A stretch of 32,034 bases of DNA from Rhodanobacteraceae bacterium (GTDB lineage: Bacteria > Acidobacteriota > Terriglobia > Terriglobales > Acidobacteriaceae), in the NCBI GenBank assembly GCA_025350865.1, contig JANXWZ010000051.1, forward strand, positions 1-32,034. Direction: 5' to 3'. Within the stretch, counting starts at the first letter, position 1. Every line of letters starts with the position of its first letter. The translations under genes were made by a program, and so were the position numbers. Of this stretch, positions 25,238 to 32,034 are shown one piece after another. The notes beneath the pieces were generated by a model. That model saw only the letters and a list, made by a program, of their open reading frames with translations, had not been told where the DNA came from and searched no databases.

Positions 25238-28200
25238 TTATGCCAGCTCCGGATTCGGGTTGATAACGCCGGCGGTGTACGTCGTCCGCGGCCTGAAGTT
25301 CAGGTCGGCAAGCACCGGGTAATCGCGTTCCTGCTTCTTTGCGATGGATACCTTGCTGGCCGGATCGTTGATATTGCCGAACGTGATGGCAGAGGTCGGG
25401 CAGGCCTGCTGGCAGGCTGTCACGATTTCGCCATCGCGAACCGCGCGATTTTCCTTGTCGGCCTCAATCTTGGCCGCTTCGATGCGCTGCACGCAGTAAC
25501 TGCACTTCTCCATGACGCCGCGCGAACGGACGCTGACGTCGGGGTTGCGCATGAACTTCAGGCTCTCCGTGTCATAGTCCGAATAGAGCAGGAAGTTGAA
25601 CCGGCGAACCTTGTACGGACAGTTGTTGGAGCAATAACGGGTACCCACGCAACGGTTATAGACCATCGTGTTGAGGCCTTCCGGAGTATGGACCGTGGCA
25701 CCAACCGGGCAAACCTGTTCGCAACCCGCGTTTTCGCAATGCTGGCAAGCCATCGGCTGGAAGTGAGCCTTGGGTGCCGCGAGGTCGCCTTCGAAGTAGG
25801 TATCGATGCGAATCCACTGCATGTTGCGGCCAACCTTCACCTGTTCGCGACCGACCACCGGGATATTGTTCTCGGCGTAGCAGCTTACGATGCAGGCGTT
25901 ACAGCCCACGCAGCTGTTGAGGTCGATCGCCATGCCCCAGGCGTTTTGCAGCTTCTGGCTGGACTCGTCCTTTTTGTCGTAGTTCCACGCATCCGGGAAC
26001 ATACTGTCGTCTTTTTTCGGGGTCTCGCCGATTACGCCGTACCCGACCTTGTCGGTCAGCGTACCCTTGGATTCCTCAGTGCCTTCGTGCGCGTAGTCGG
26101 GGCGCTTCTTCGCCTCGTCGAGCGTCGCGTAGCGAATAATCGCCCGCTCCTGCGCTTCGTGTCCGGGCAAGGAGTACGTGCCCTTGGAGGCATCCAGTGG
26201 GTTCTGCAAATCGTGCTGCGCGAACGAGCCGCGATGCTCGATGGAGTGAACCTTGGTGACGCAGAGATCGTAAGTGCCTTTGCCTTTTATGACCTTTAGG
26301 CCCGAGGCCATCGTCATGCCAGTGCTGGCGCGAAGGGCATAGGCATTGAAGCCAACACCCGAGCCATTGACGCCGGCGTCGGTGCGGCCGAACCCGAGGT
26401 AGACCGTAGCTGCGTCATCTGGATGTCCGGGGACGCCGAGTACCGGTGCGATCACCTTACGGCCGCCGAGTTCCAGTTCGACGGCATCATTCTCAGAGAT
26501 ACCCAGCTTTTCCATCGTGGCGAGGCTCAGAAGTAGAGCGTTGTCCCAGCTCAGCGAGGTGACCTGCTTGGGAAGCTCCTGAAGCCAGCCGACGTTGGCA
26601 AACCGACCGTCGTAGATGGACGGGTCGGCCTTAAATGCGATTTCCATGCCGCTGGCCGCAAGGGGCAGTGCGGGAATGGTCGCGGAGGGCGATCCGGTCT
26701 TCGGCGTGAAGGCGGTGCCTGCGACCCAGCCGTCATGCAGCGCCTTGCGCCAGCCGGCTTGCAGGTCACCCTTGATGTAGGTCTTTGCATTGGCAACGAC
26801 TGCGTCGTAAGCCGACAGCTGCGGGTTGTCGAGCAGGCTCTGGAAGACATCGTGCGCGCTGACGCCGCCGTAAAGCGGCTCGATCATCGGCTGGATGATC
26901 GAAATGGTGCCGTCGTAGGAGCGGGCATCGGACCAGGACTCGAGATAATGCGCCTTGTTGAGGTGCCAGATGGCATTGCGGCCAGTTTCGTCGAACAGGT
27001 TCCCGAGGTGGACTGTGACCGGAACCTTGCTGAAGGCGGTCGAGAAATCGAGGTCCGCCGGAGCGTTGTAGATCGGATTGGCGCCCAGGATCACCAACCA
27101 CTGGACTTGGCCCGCGTTCATGTCGGCAACCAGTGACTTCAAGTCGGCAAGCTGCTCAGTGGGTAGCGGGTTGATGGGCTCAGTGTACGCAACATTCTTG
27201 CTACCCAGAGAGGCATTCAGCTTATAGGCCGCGGCGTGGACGATCGGCGAAGCCTGCTCGCCTGGGATCACAACGCACTTGCCACCTGACGCCTTGAGGT
27301 CTGCCGCGAGCGTGGTGAGGAACTTTGCTGCTTCCGGATTGGAGAAGCTTGCGGTGGTTCCGTTAGCCAGAGCAGCGGCGAAGACTGCGATTTCACTTGG
27401 CTTGAGAGCGAGGCGATGCTCGGCCTTGAAGCCGGTAACCGTCGGCATGGACTCCACGACGTACAGCCGGTTCATCGGCTTATTGGGCTCTTCGGCGTTG
27501 AAGCGATGGCGCTCGCCGTACGCAGCTGCCATCGGCAGGAAGCCGGGATGTGCGATGCCGCCGAGGAAGTCAGCGTCGAGCGAGAGGATAACGTCAGCCT
27601 CTTCAAGCATGTACTGCGCGTCGGTGTAGGTCCCGAACGCAGCCTTCGAAGCAGCACGGGCGGAATCCTGATTGACCGGATCCCACTGAATCAGCTTCGC
27701 GCTGGGATATGCGGTTTGCACCGACTTCCATTGAGCGGCGAGAGTCGGAGAGGTAATGGTCTCGGAGAGGAAGCAGACGCCGGTCCCATCGCCAGTCTTC
27801 TTCACGGCAGATGCGAAGGCGTTTTGGAAGGAGCCGAAGTCGGAGGCCTGACCGCGGAAGCGGACGCCGTGCGAGCGGTCCGGATCGTACAGCTCAAGCA
27901 GTGTCGCCTGAGTGAACGCGTCCGACTTGCCCTTGGACATCGGATGGTCTGGATTGCCCTCGATCTTGATGGGGCGGAAGGCATCCGACTTGACCAGAAC
28001 CGGGATTGCGCCAGTCGGGAAGGGGTAGGCCGTCGCGAAGTACATCGACTTGCCGAGAACCAGGTCTTCCGGCTGCTTGATGTATGGGTAGATCGGCTCG
28101 TCGGGCTGCTTGGTGCATCCGGCGAGACCGGCGAGAGCGAGGGACGCGCCCATGACCTTGAGGAAGCCGCGGCGGGAGACGGCGTCGACCCACTCGCCAG

Positions 28201-28447
28201 AACCAGCCTGGCGGGGGAACTCTTCCTGCATCAGCGCATTGAACTCCGGTGTATCGGCGAGCTCATTGAGGTTCTTCCAATAGCGCCGCCCGGTTTTGCC
28301 GGCCAGCTGGTCGCGAACCGCGTCGAGCGTCAGCTTCGGTGCGGCGGCGGGCGTGATGGAGGTAACCACCTGTACCCGGGTGTCGACTTGGTCTTGATTC
28401 ATCATGTTCGAATGGTCGCTCATCTGGTCGCTCGGCCGGATACTCAT
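25238..28447 (-). CDS. actB: Alternative Complex III subunit ActB (molybdopterin-oxidoreductase-like plus Fe-S domain)
   Basis: Large periplasmic subunit of ACIII, 1069 residues. After an N-terminal YWKNLNELADTPEFN block comes a Tat-like signal, SRRGFLKVMG (91-100), ending in the lipobox LAGLAGC (C111), so it is probably exported folded and lipid-anchored. Residues about 120-800 resemble the molybdopterin oxidoreductase fold; in this family that domain holds no molybdenum cofactor. Residues about 840-1045 are a ferredoxin-like domain with four Cys clusters: CVGCNACIVSC; CQHCENAGCEQVCP; CVGTRYCSNNCP; CSYCVQ with CQQACP. These carry electrons from the quinol site to ActA. Its ATG lies in a 4-base ATGA overlap with the actA stop. 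In other lineages the two halves are also usually one protein. Identification very secure. Confidence 0.97.
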   Translation of the reverse strand: MSIRPSDQMSDHSNMMNQDQVDTRVQVVTSITPAAAPKLTLDAVRDQLAGKTGRRYWKNLNELADTPEFNALMQEEFPRQAGSGEWVDAVSRRGFLKVMGASLALAGLAGCTKQPDEPIYPYIKQPEDLVLGKSMYFATAYPFPTGAIPVLVKSDAFRPIKIEGNPDHPMSKGKSDAFTQATLLELYDPDRSHGVRFRGQASDFGSFQNAFASAVKKTGDGTGVCFLSETITSPTLAAQWKSVQTAYPSAKLIQWDPVNQDSARAASKAAFGTYTDAQYMLEEADVILSLDADFLGGIAHPGFLPMAAAYGERHRFNAEEPNKPMNRLYVVESMPTVTGFKAEHRLALKPSEIAVFAAALANGTTASFSNPEAAKFLTTLAADLKASGGKCVVIPGEQASPIVHAAAYKLNASLGSKNVAYTEPINPLPTEQLADLKSLVADMNAGQVQWLVILGANPIYNAPADLDFSTAFSKVPVTVHLGNLFDETGRNAIWHLNKAHYLESWSDARSYDGTISIIQPMIEPLYGGVSAHDVFQSLLDNPQLSAYDAVVANAKTYIKGDLQAGWRKALHDGWVAGTAFTPKTGSPSATIPALPLAASGMEIAFKADPSIYDGRFANVGWLQELPKQVTSLSWDNALLLSLATMEKLGISENDAVELELGGRKVIAPVLGVPGHPDDAATVYLGFGRTDAGVNGSGVGFNAYALRASTGMTMASGLKVIKGKGTYDLCVTKVHSIEHRGSFAQHDLQNPLDASKGTYSLPGHEAQERAIIRYATLDEAKKRPDYAHEGTEESKGTLTDKVGYGVIGETPKKDDSMFPDAWNYDKKDESSQKLQNAWGMAIDLNSCVGCNACIVSCYAENNIPVVGREQVKVGRNMQWIRIDTYFEGDLAAPKAHFQPMACQHCENAGCEQVCPVGATVHTPEGLNTMVYNRCVGTRYCSNNCPYKVRRFNFLLYSDYDTESLKFMRNPDVSVRSRGVMEKCSYCVQRIEAAKIEADKENRAVRDGEIVTACQQACPTSAITFGNINDPASKVSIAKKQERDYPVLADLNFRPRTTYTAGVINPNPELA

Positions 28448-29346
28448 CGGTGGCAGACCTCGCAGCTCGAAAGTTCATTCGCGGTGCGAATGTGGTACTT
28501 GTCCGTGAGGTACTTGCCCAGGTCGACCTGGCTGGTGAACTTCTGGTAGCTGACTGGCAGGGTCATCCCCATGGCAGGAACGTCGCTCGAAGTCTTGGAC
28601 TCGCCTGGCTTGATCGCGCCTTCGGTTTGCAGCATCGCCAACTTCGGTCCTTCGCCGGACGGATCCTTCGTGACGCAGCTAACGGCCTGCGCGGTCGGGG
28701 TACGCTCGCCGTTCGGCCCGTAGGTGTTTGCGCCTGCAGTCTTGGCGGTATCCGAGCACCAGACAGGCTTGTCGGACGAAGGCCCGGACCATGCCATATT
28801 GTAGATTTCGCTGGTTGGGCGGAGGTTCACGGCAGGGTTGCGATGGCAGTTCAGGCACCATTCCATCTGCAGCGTATTTTCCTGATACATCAGCGGCATC
28901 TGATCGACGCGGCCGTGGCAGCTGGCGCAGCCGATGCCCTTGTTCACGTGAATTTCGTGGTTGAAGTAGACGTAGTCTGGCAGGTCGTGGACCTTAATCC
29001 AGTTGATCGAGGCGCCTGTCGCCCAGCTCTCGCGCACCGGCTTCAGCAGTTCGGCGTTGGTCCAAATTTGCGCGTGGCAGTTGATACAGGTCTTGGTGGG
29101 GGGAATGCCGGCGTAGCTCGATTTCTCAACGGAGGTGTGACAGTACTGGCACTGCAGGCCGAGACCCTCGACGTGGTGCTTGTGGCTGAACGGTACCGGC
29201 TGGTCGGGTCTCTGACCCTGGCGAGTCACCCACGGAGAGCGCTGCAGCTGATCCAGCCCAACGCCGAGCGCGATGACGATCAGGCCGGTAAGCACCAGGC
29301 TCGCTCGGGCCAACGCGTTCGAACTGCGGTCAAAAACTTGCGCCAT
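28444..29346 (-). CDS. actA: Alternative Complex III subunit ActA (penta-heme cytochrome c)
   Basis: First gene of the operon. 300 residues: one N-terminal membrane anchor (about 16-32), then a multi-heme domain with five CxxCH sites at residues 66-70, 87-91, 140-144, 164-168 and 295-299. The stretch VPFSHKHHVEGLGLQCQYCH and the FNHEIHVNKGIGCASCHGR block are typical ActA. Additional His residues (H55, H57, H58, H130, H133) could be distal heme ligands. Hemes 4 and 5 are separated by about 127 residues that include two extra Cys (C197, C224) not in CxxCH. An AGGAAG lies 8 bases before the ATG. The protein links the ActB iron-sulfur clusters to ActE and the oxidase. Confidence 0.96.
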   Translation of the reverse strand: MAQVFDRSSNALARASLVLTGLIVIALGVGLDQLQRSPWVTRQGQRPDQPVPFSHKHHVEGLGLQCQYCHTSVEKSSYAGIPPTKTCINCHAQIWTNAELLKPVRESWATGASINWIKVHDLPDYVYFNHEIHVNKGIGCASCHGRVDQMPLMYQENTLQMEWCLNCHRNPAVNLRPTSEIYNMAWSGPSSDKPVWCSDTAKTAGANTYGPNGERTPTAQAVSCVTKDPSGEGPKLAMLQTEGAIKPGESKTSSDVPAMGMTLPVSYQKFTSQVDLGKYLTDKYHIRTANELSSCEVCHR

Positions 29347-29447
29347 GAGATGCTTCCTGCTTCCTCTGCGTCAAATCCTCAGTCCAATACCTGGAACTGA
29401 GCCCTGCTGCGTCAGACCGCTGCTTCTACTTCCAGATTCCAACGTGG

Positions 29448-29462
29448 CTGTAACTTCTACAG
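29448..29462. promoter_or_regulatory. Short inverted repeat upstream of actA (possible operator)
   Basis: CTGTA-ACTTC-TACAG, a perfect 5-base inverted repeat with a 5-base centre, about 100 bases before the actA start. It could be a regulator site for the respiratory operon, but a dyad this short is expected by chance fairly often. Confidence 0.25.
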
Positions 29463-29583
29463 TATCAAGAATCGCAACGAGCCGTTGTGCTCCAAATGCA
29501 TGTCAAGAACTTCAAATATAGCAGCCGCAGGTTACCCTCGGGGGTGTTCGACGTCACTGCCACTGCATTTTTAGTGCGATTGA

Positions 29584-29596
29584 TTCGATTATCGAA
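29584..29596. promoter_or_regulatory. Palindrome in the alkA-like/actA intergenic region
   Basis: TTCGAT-T-ATCGAA: 6-base arms around one central base, in an otherwise AT-richer patch of the intergenic region. It looks like a protein-binding dyad rather than an RNA hairpin because the centre is a single base. About 170 bases before the glycosylase start and 240 before actA, so either gene could be the target. Confidence 0.3.
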
Positions 29597-29693
29597 ACAG
29601 CCGTTCCGTCCTGCACAATATGTCGTGTCTGGGTTTCAGGTGGCCACCAACGTCGAGCTGAGCCAGGGGAATTCCTGCTTCGATATTCGCCTA

Positions 29694-29721
29694 AAAACTT
29701 GCCTGAGCAGGCCGGTTTTTT
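29694..29721. terminator. Terminator-like hairpin ahead of the AlkA-like gene
   Basis: AAAAC-TT-GCCT, loop GAGC, AGGC-CG-GTTTT, then more T: two stem parts around a symmetric 2-base internal loop, ending in six T on the plus strand and, read the other way, five T on the minus strand. It stands 45 bases before the glycosylase ATG, where no gene end is known on either side. It could end a short RNA transcribed from about 29600, or act as an attenuator for the glycosylase gene. Confidence 0.4.
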
Positions 29722-29766
29722 GTGCTGACGGCGGTCCCGGCGGACGGTTAGACTGAGTCCCACCCG

Positions 29767-30489
29767 ATGCCCCACCCAAACGCCCGCCCCCGCGCCCCTA
29801 GATACGACCACGCCGCCGCCCTCGCCCACCTCTCCGCCGCCGATGCCAAACTGCGACGGCTAATCGAACGGGCGGGACCCTTCACCATGAAGCTCGCTTC
29901 GGCCCAGTCACCCTTCGAGGCGCTGCTCGAATCGATCATCTATCAACAGTTGCATGGCAAGGCCGCGGCCACCATCCACGCCCGTCTGCTGGCGAGCTTT
30001 GCCGAACCCTGCGCCCTGGAAGGCCTCACCCATCCCACCGCGCAGCACCTGCTCGACGCTCCCAACGAGCAGCTTCGCCAGGCCGGACTCTCGCACAACA
30101 AAGCACTGGCCATCCGTGACCTGGCCGCCAAGACGCTCGACGGAACCGTCCCGACGCTCGCAAGGATCCGCACGATGTCCGACGCGCAGATCATCGAACA
30201 TCTCACCCGGGTTCGTGGCATCGGTACCTGGACCGTCGAAATGTTTCTGATTTTCCGCATGGGCCATCCGGATGTGCTCCCGGTCAGCGACTATGGCGTC
30301 CGCAAGGGGTTCGCGCTCACCTTCGGGAAGCTGAAGGCGGCCGACAAAGTCACTCCTGCCGACCTGCCCAAACCGGCTGAAATGGAGAATCGCGCGAAAA
30401 AATGGCACCCCTGGTGCTCCGTCGCAAGCTGGTATCTCTGGCGCGCCTGCGACCTGGCGGCTGCAGAGAAAGCCGAGCCGAAGTTCTGA
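29767..30489 (+). CDS. AlkA-like DNA glycosylase (HhH-GPD family)
   Basis: Base-excision repair glycosylase that removes alkylated bases such as 3-methyladenine. The 240 residues carry the HhH-GPD core: FEALLESIIYQQLHGKAAATIH (YQQL block), the helix-hairpin-helix VRGIGTWTVEMFLIF (about 149-163), and the catalytic Asp175 in LPVSDYGVRKG. The KKWHPWCSVASWYLWRA helix near the end is typical of the AlkA/MAG subfamily. The N-terminal TBP-like domain of E. coli AlkA is missing, as in Mag1-type short members. The start ATG 29767 has only a weak GAG upstream; ATG at 29887 would cut into the first helices, so the upstream start is kept. It stands alone between two hairpins, apparently its own unit. Confidence 0.9.
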   Translation: MPHPNARPRAPRYDHAAALAHLSAADAKLRRLIERAGPFTMKLASAQSPFEALLESIIYQQLHGKAAATIHARLLASFAEPCALEGLTHPTAQHLLDAPNEQLRQAGLSHNKALAIRDLAAKTLDGTVPTLARIRTMSDAQIIEHLTRVRGIGTWTVEMFLIFRMGHPDVLPVSDYGVRKGFALTFGKLKAADKVTPADLPKPAEMENRAKKWHPWCSVASWYLWRACDLAAAEKAEPKF

Positions 30490-30508
30490 GCATCAACGCG
30501 GTCGCACG

Positions 30509-30542
30509 TTACCGCAGTGCACCCTTCCGTGGGGTGCGGTAA
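30509..30542 (+). terminator. Terminator hairpin after the AlkA-like gene
   Basis: Perfect 8-base inverted repeat TTACCGCA (30509-30516) and TGCGGTAA (30535-30542), with an inner CCC/GGG pairing; an alternative fold pairs GCACCC with GGGTGC and TTACC with GGTAA. It begins 19 bases after the stop codon and is followed by AGATTTTCGTCTTC, a T-rich but not uninterrupted tail. Confidence 0.65.
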
Positions 30543-30579
30543 AGATTTTCGTCTTCAATCCGAAAGAGTACCCAAGGGC

Positions 30580-30626
30580 GCGGGGTCAAGACTCCGCATG
30601 TCGCCGGGGCGCACGGAGCCCCGGCG
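30580..30626 (+). promoter_or_regulatory. Two tandem hairpins in the leader of the lipoprotein gene
   Basis: First hairpin: GCGGGGT (30580-30586), loop CAAG, ACTCCGC (30591-30597), seven pairs with one G-T wobble. Second: CGCCGGGGC (30602-30610), 7-base loop, GCCCCGGCG (30618-30626), a perfect 9-base stem. They end 9 bases before the AAGGA ribosome site (30636-30640) of the next gene. No T run follows, so they are more likely a structured 5' leader than a terminator. I do not recognise a known riboswitch consensus. Confidence 0.45.
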
Positions 30627-30647
30627 CAACCCTCCAAGGACTCTTTC

Positions 30648-32034
30648 GTGACTTTCCGCAAATCGATTCTTCCCCTTGTTGCAATTCTTCCGCTTCCGTT
30701 TCTGGTTGCCGGCTGCGCAATCACGTCGGTGACTCCCTCCGCGGCTACGGCTGGACTGGGAATGCATGGGGCCGTGCATGGCGGGCAACAGCCCATCTCC
30801 GGAGCCCATGTGTACCTCCTGGCTGCCGGCTCCTCGGGCTACGGCAATCCGTCGGTATCGCTGCTGGACGCCGCAACGACAGGCAACTCAGATAGCGTCG
30901 GCGCATACGCGTTGACCGGTGCAGACGGCAGTTGGACCATCTCCGGAGCCTATACGTGCACGCCCAATTCGCAGGTCTACCTCTACGCCCAGGGCGGCGA
31001 TCCCGGTGCCGGAGCCAACTCCGCAGCCGGATTGATGGCTGTACTTGGCACTTGCCCCGGCAGCGGGACCTTTGCCTCTGCGGTTCCGTTCGTCTCGATC
31101 AATGAGGTCACCACGGTCGCTGCAGCCTACGCGATGTCCGGGTTCGCGGTCGATGCGCTCCACGTCTCCAGCTCCGGCACGGCGTTGGCGCTTACGGGCA
31201 TCGCCAACGCCTTCGCCAACGCCAACAATCTGGTCGATCTGGCCAGCGGTGCTGCGTTGACTGTTACCCCGAACGGCAATGGGGCTGTCCCCACGGCCCA
31301 GATCAACCTGCTGGCGAATATTGCTGCGGAGTGCATCAATTCGACCCGACCCAACTCGGCCAAGTGCTCAGCGCTGCTCGGCGATGCGACCTCAGATGGA
31401 ACCGTAAGCGGCACCATGCCGACCGACACAGCCTCCGCACTGATTAATATTGCTCATAACCCCGGCGCGAACGTGGCGGCTCTCTTCAATCTTCCCTCTC
31501 CCAGCTCACCGTTTTCCCCGTCCGTAAGCTCGCTGCCCAACGACTTCACCCTGTCGCTCGCCTTCACCGGAGCAGGCATGCACGCGCCCACCAGCATCGC
31601 GTTCGACGCCGCGGGCAATGCATGGGTCACCAACCAGGGCTCCGACACCCTCACAGTTCTTACCAGCCTTGGCGTTCCAATCGCTGGGTCGCCGTTTTCC
31701 TCCAATGGCGTCAGCTCGCCGCTTCAGGTGGCAATCGACACCCAAGGCAACGCGTGGGTGGCCAACGGCGGAAGCTCCGCAGTATCTGAGTTCACTGCCG
31801 CCGGCAGTCCCGTCAGCGGGTCGCCCTTCAGCCTGACCAACAGCGACACCCCCGGCGCACTCGCCCTCGACACCTTTGGAAATGTCTGGGTAGCCAGCCC
31901 GATCAGCAGCGATGTAACGAAGCTGGCGAGCGGTGGCGGGGCATCCATGATTACCGGCCACGGAATCGCCGCACCGTACGGCGTATCCATCGATAGCTCT
32001 GGAAACGCATGGATAGCCAACCTCGGGTCCAACT
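30648..32034 (+). CDS. Lipoprotein with NHL/SMP-30-like propeller repeats (cut by right edge)
   Basis: Open from GTG 30648 to the window edge, 462 residues so far. AAGGA lies 7 bases before the GTG. The signal peptide ends in a lipobox, LVAGC (C23), so it is a lipoprotein. Residues about 38-110 (GMHGAVHGGQQPISGAHVYL to DGSWTISGAYTC) look like a carboxypeptidase-regulatory-like beta domain. A middle region (about 140-290) contains VNEVTTVAAAYAMSGFAVDA and TGIANAFANANNLVDLASG. From about 314 on, blades of about 45 residues repeat with the core [I/V/L]xxDxxGNxWV[T/A]N (IAFDAAGNAWVTN, VAIDTQGNAWVAN, LALDTFGNVWVAS, VSIDSSGNAWIAN). I recall this layout as frequent in acidobacterial genomes; function unknown, and surface binding or scaffold roles are guesses. 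Confidence 0.85.
   Translation, partial: MTFRKSILPLVAILPLPFLVAGCAITSVTPSAATAGLGMHGAVHGGQQPISGAHVYLLAAGSSGYGNPSVSLLDAATTGNSDSVGAYALTGADGSWTISGAYTCTPNSQVYLYAQGGDPGAGANSAAGLMAVLGTCPGSGTFASAVPFVSINEVTTVAAAYAMSGFAVDALHVSSSGTALALTGIANAFANANNLVDLASGAALTVTPNGNGAVPTAQINLLANIAAECINSTRPNSAKCSALLGDATSDGTVSGTMPTDTASALINIAHNPGANVAALFNLPSPSSPFSPSVSSLPNDFTLSLAFTGAGMHAPTSIAFDAAGNAWVTNQGSDTLTVLTSLGVPIAGSPFSSNGVSSPLQVAIDTQGNAWVANGGSSAVSEFTAAGSPVSGSPFSLTNSDTPGALALDTFGNVWVASPISSDVTKLASGGGASMITGHGIAAPYGVSIDSSGNAWIANLGSN

Larger units (their letters stand above)
15607..29346 (-). other. Operon: Alternative Complex III, SCO chaperone and caa3-type oxidase
   Basis: Twelve genes in one direction without an internal promoter-sized gap: actABCDEF, an unknown membrane protein, sco, coxB, coxA, coxC, coxD. 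Junctions: ATGA overlaps at actA/actB and coxB/coxA; TAATG at actC/actD and actD/actE; direct abutment at actB/actC; 8-11-base overlaps at coxA/coxC and actF/unknown; gaps of 2-49 bases elsewhere. This packing implies one transcript and partly coupled translation. The gene set covers the path from quinol to oxygen, and act plus caa3-type genes in one operon are known to make a physical supercomplex in Flavobacterium. Heme A synthase and heme O synthase genes are not in the window. Confidence 0.9.
29347..29766. other. 420-base divergent intergenic region
   Basis: Lies between the start of the respiratory operon (minus strand) and the AlkA-like gene (plus strand), so it must hold the promoters of both. 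On the minus strand a perfect TTGACA occurs at 29506-29501, about 155 bases before actA, but no good -10 follows at 16-18 bases. Two palindromes (29448-29462 and 29584-29596) and a terminator-like hairpin (29694-29721) are listed separately. An 89-codon open frame on the plus strand (29487-29756) has no family resemblance and poor third-position bias, so I do not count it as a gene. Confidence 0.55.

Noticed and set aside
24566..26299. Plus-strand open frame of 577 codons opposite actB/actC
   Set aside because: It lies opposite two secure genes, its composition is Arg/Ala/Val/Asp/His-rich without any domain, and such mirror frames are expected where the real strand prefers G/C at third positions.
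27416..28549. Plus-strand open frame of 377 codons opposite actB
   Set aside because: Shadow of the actB reading frame: no recognisable motif, and it crosses the actA/actB junction.
29461..29506. TTGACA on the minus strand as an actA promoter
   Set aside because: The -35 hexamer is perfect but no acceptable -10 follows at normal spacing, so I mention it only within the intergenic note.
29487..29756. Possible 89-residue gene in the intergenic region
   Set aside because: No family resemblance, no ribosome site, weak third-position bias, and it runs through a terminator-like hairpin.
30543..30647. c-di-GMP-I riboswitch in the lipoprotein leader
   Set aside because: The conserved GCACAGGGCAAACC-type and GACGCAAAGCC-type blocks are not present; only generic hairpins are seen.

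Overview
The window looks like a chromosomal segment of an acidobacterium of the Terriglobia/Acidobacteriaceae type (Granulicella, Edaphobacter and Terriglobus are the genera I would compare first). The reasons are a long Alternative Complex III plus cytochrome oxidase operon, a giant secreted beta-propeller/ASH-repeat protein with a C-terminal membrane hairpin, a lipoprotein of a kind I recall as frequent in that phylum, a GC-rich third codon position, and tightly packed genes. This placement rests on recalled family resemblance, not on a search.

Left part (1-8657): the start of alaS runs off the left edge on the minus strand. Next come a small Phd/YefM antitoxin and PIN toxin pair, a convergent CDP-alcohol phosphatidyltransferase-like membrane protein, a secreted GH31 alpha-glycosidase, a DUF2235/Tle1-like alpha/beta hydrolase with two C-terminal membrane segments, and an rlmI-like 23S rRNA methyltransferase followed 3 bases later by a HI0933/YhiN-type flavoprotein.

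Middle part (8663-15606): on the minus strand lie a roughly 1505-residue secreted protein (sialidase/sortilin-like propeller, four ASH-type repeats, a terminal membrane hairpin) and a class II photolyase. Divergent from the photolyase is an unknown gene. It appears to be decaying: a stop codon and then a one-base shift at a run of six G interrupt a frame that otherwise keeps its coding character. A hairpin separates it from the convergent respiratory operon.

Right-centre (15607-29346, minus strand): one compact operon with the order actA-actB-actC-actD-actE-actF-(unknown membrane protein)-sco-coxB-coxA-coxC-coxD. It encodes a quinol:cytochrome c oxidoreductase (ACIII), a copper chaperone and a complete aa3-type (A2-like) oxidase whose subunit II carries its own cytochrome c domain. 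Electrons would pass quinol -> ActB/C/F -> ActA/ActE hemes -> CoxB heme and CuA -> CoxA heme a/a3-CuB -> O2. Many neighbouring genes overlap or abut, consistent with a co-expressed supercomplex. The 237-residue protein between actF and sco has no standard name and is the best candidate here for an undescribed subunit or assembly factor.

Right edge (29347-32034): a 420-base intergenic region holds two short palindromes and a terminator-like hairpin. It is followed by an AlkA-like DNA glycosylase, a clear terminator hairpin, a leader with two further hairpins, and a lipoprotein with repeated propeller blades that runs off the right edge. I saw no tRNA, rRNA, CRISPR array, insertion sequence or prophage.
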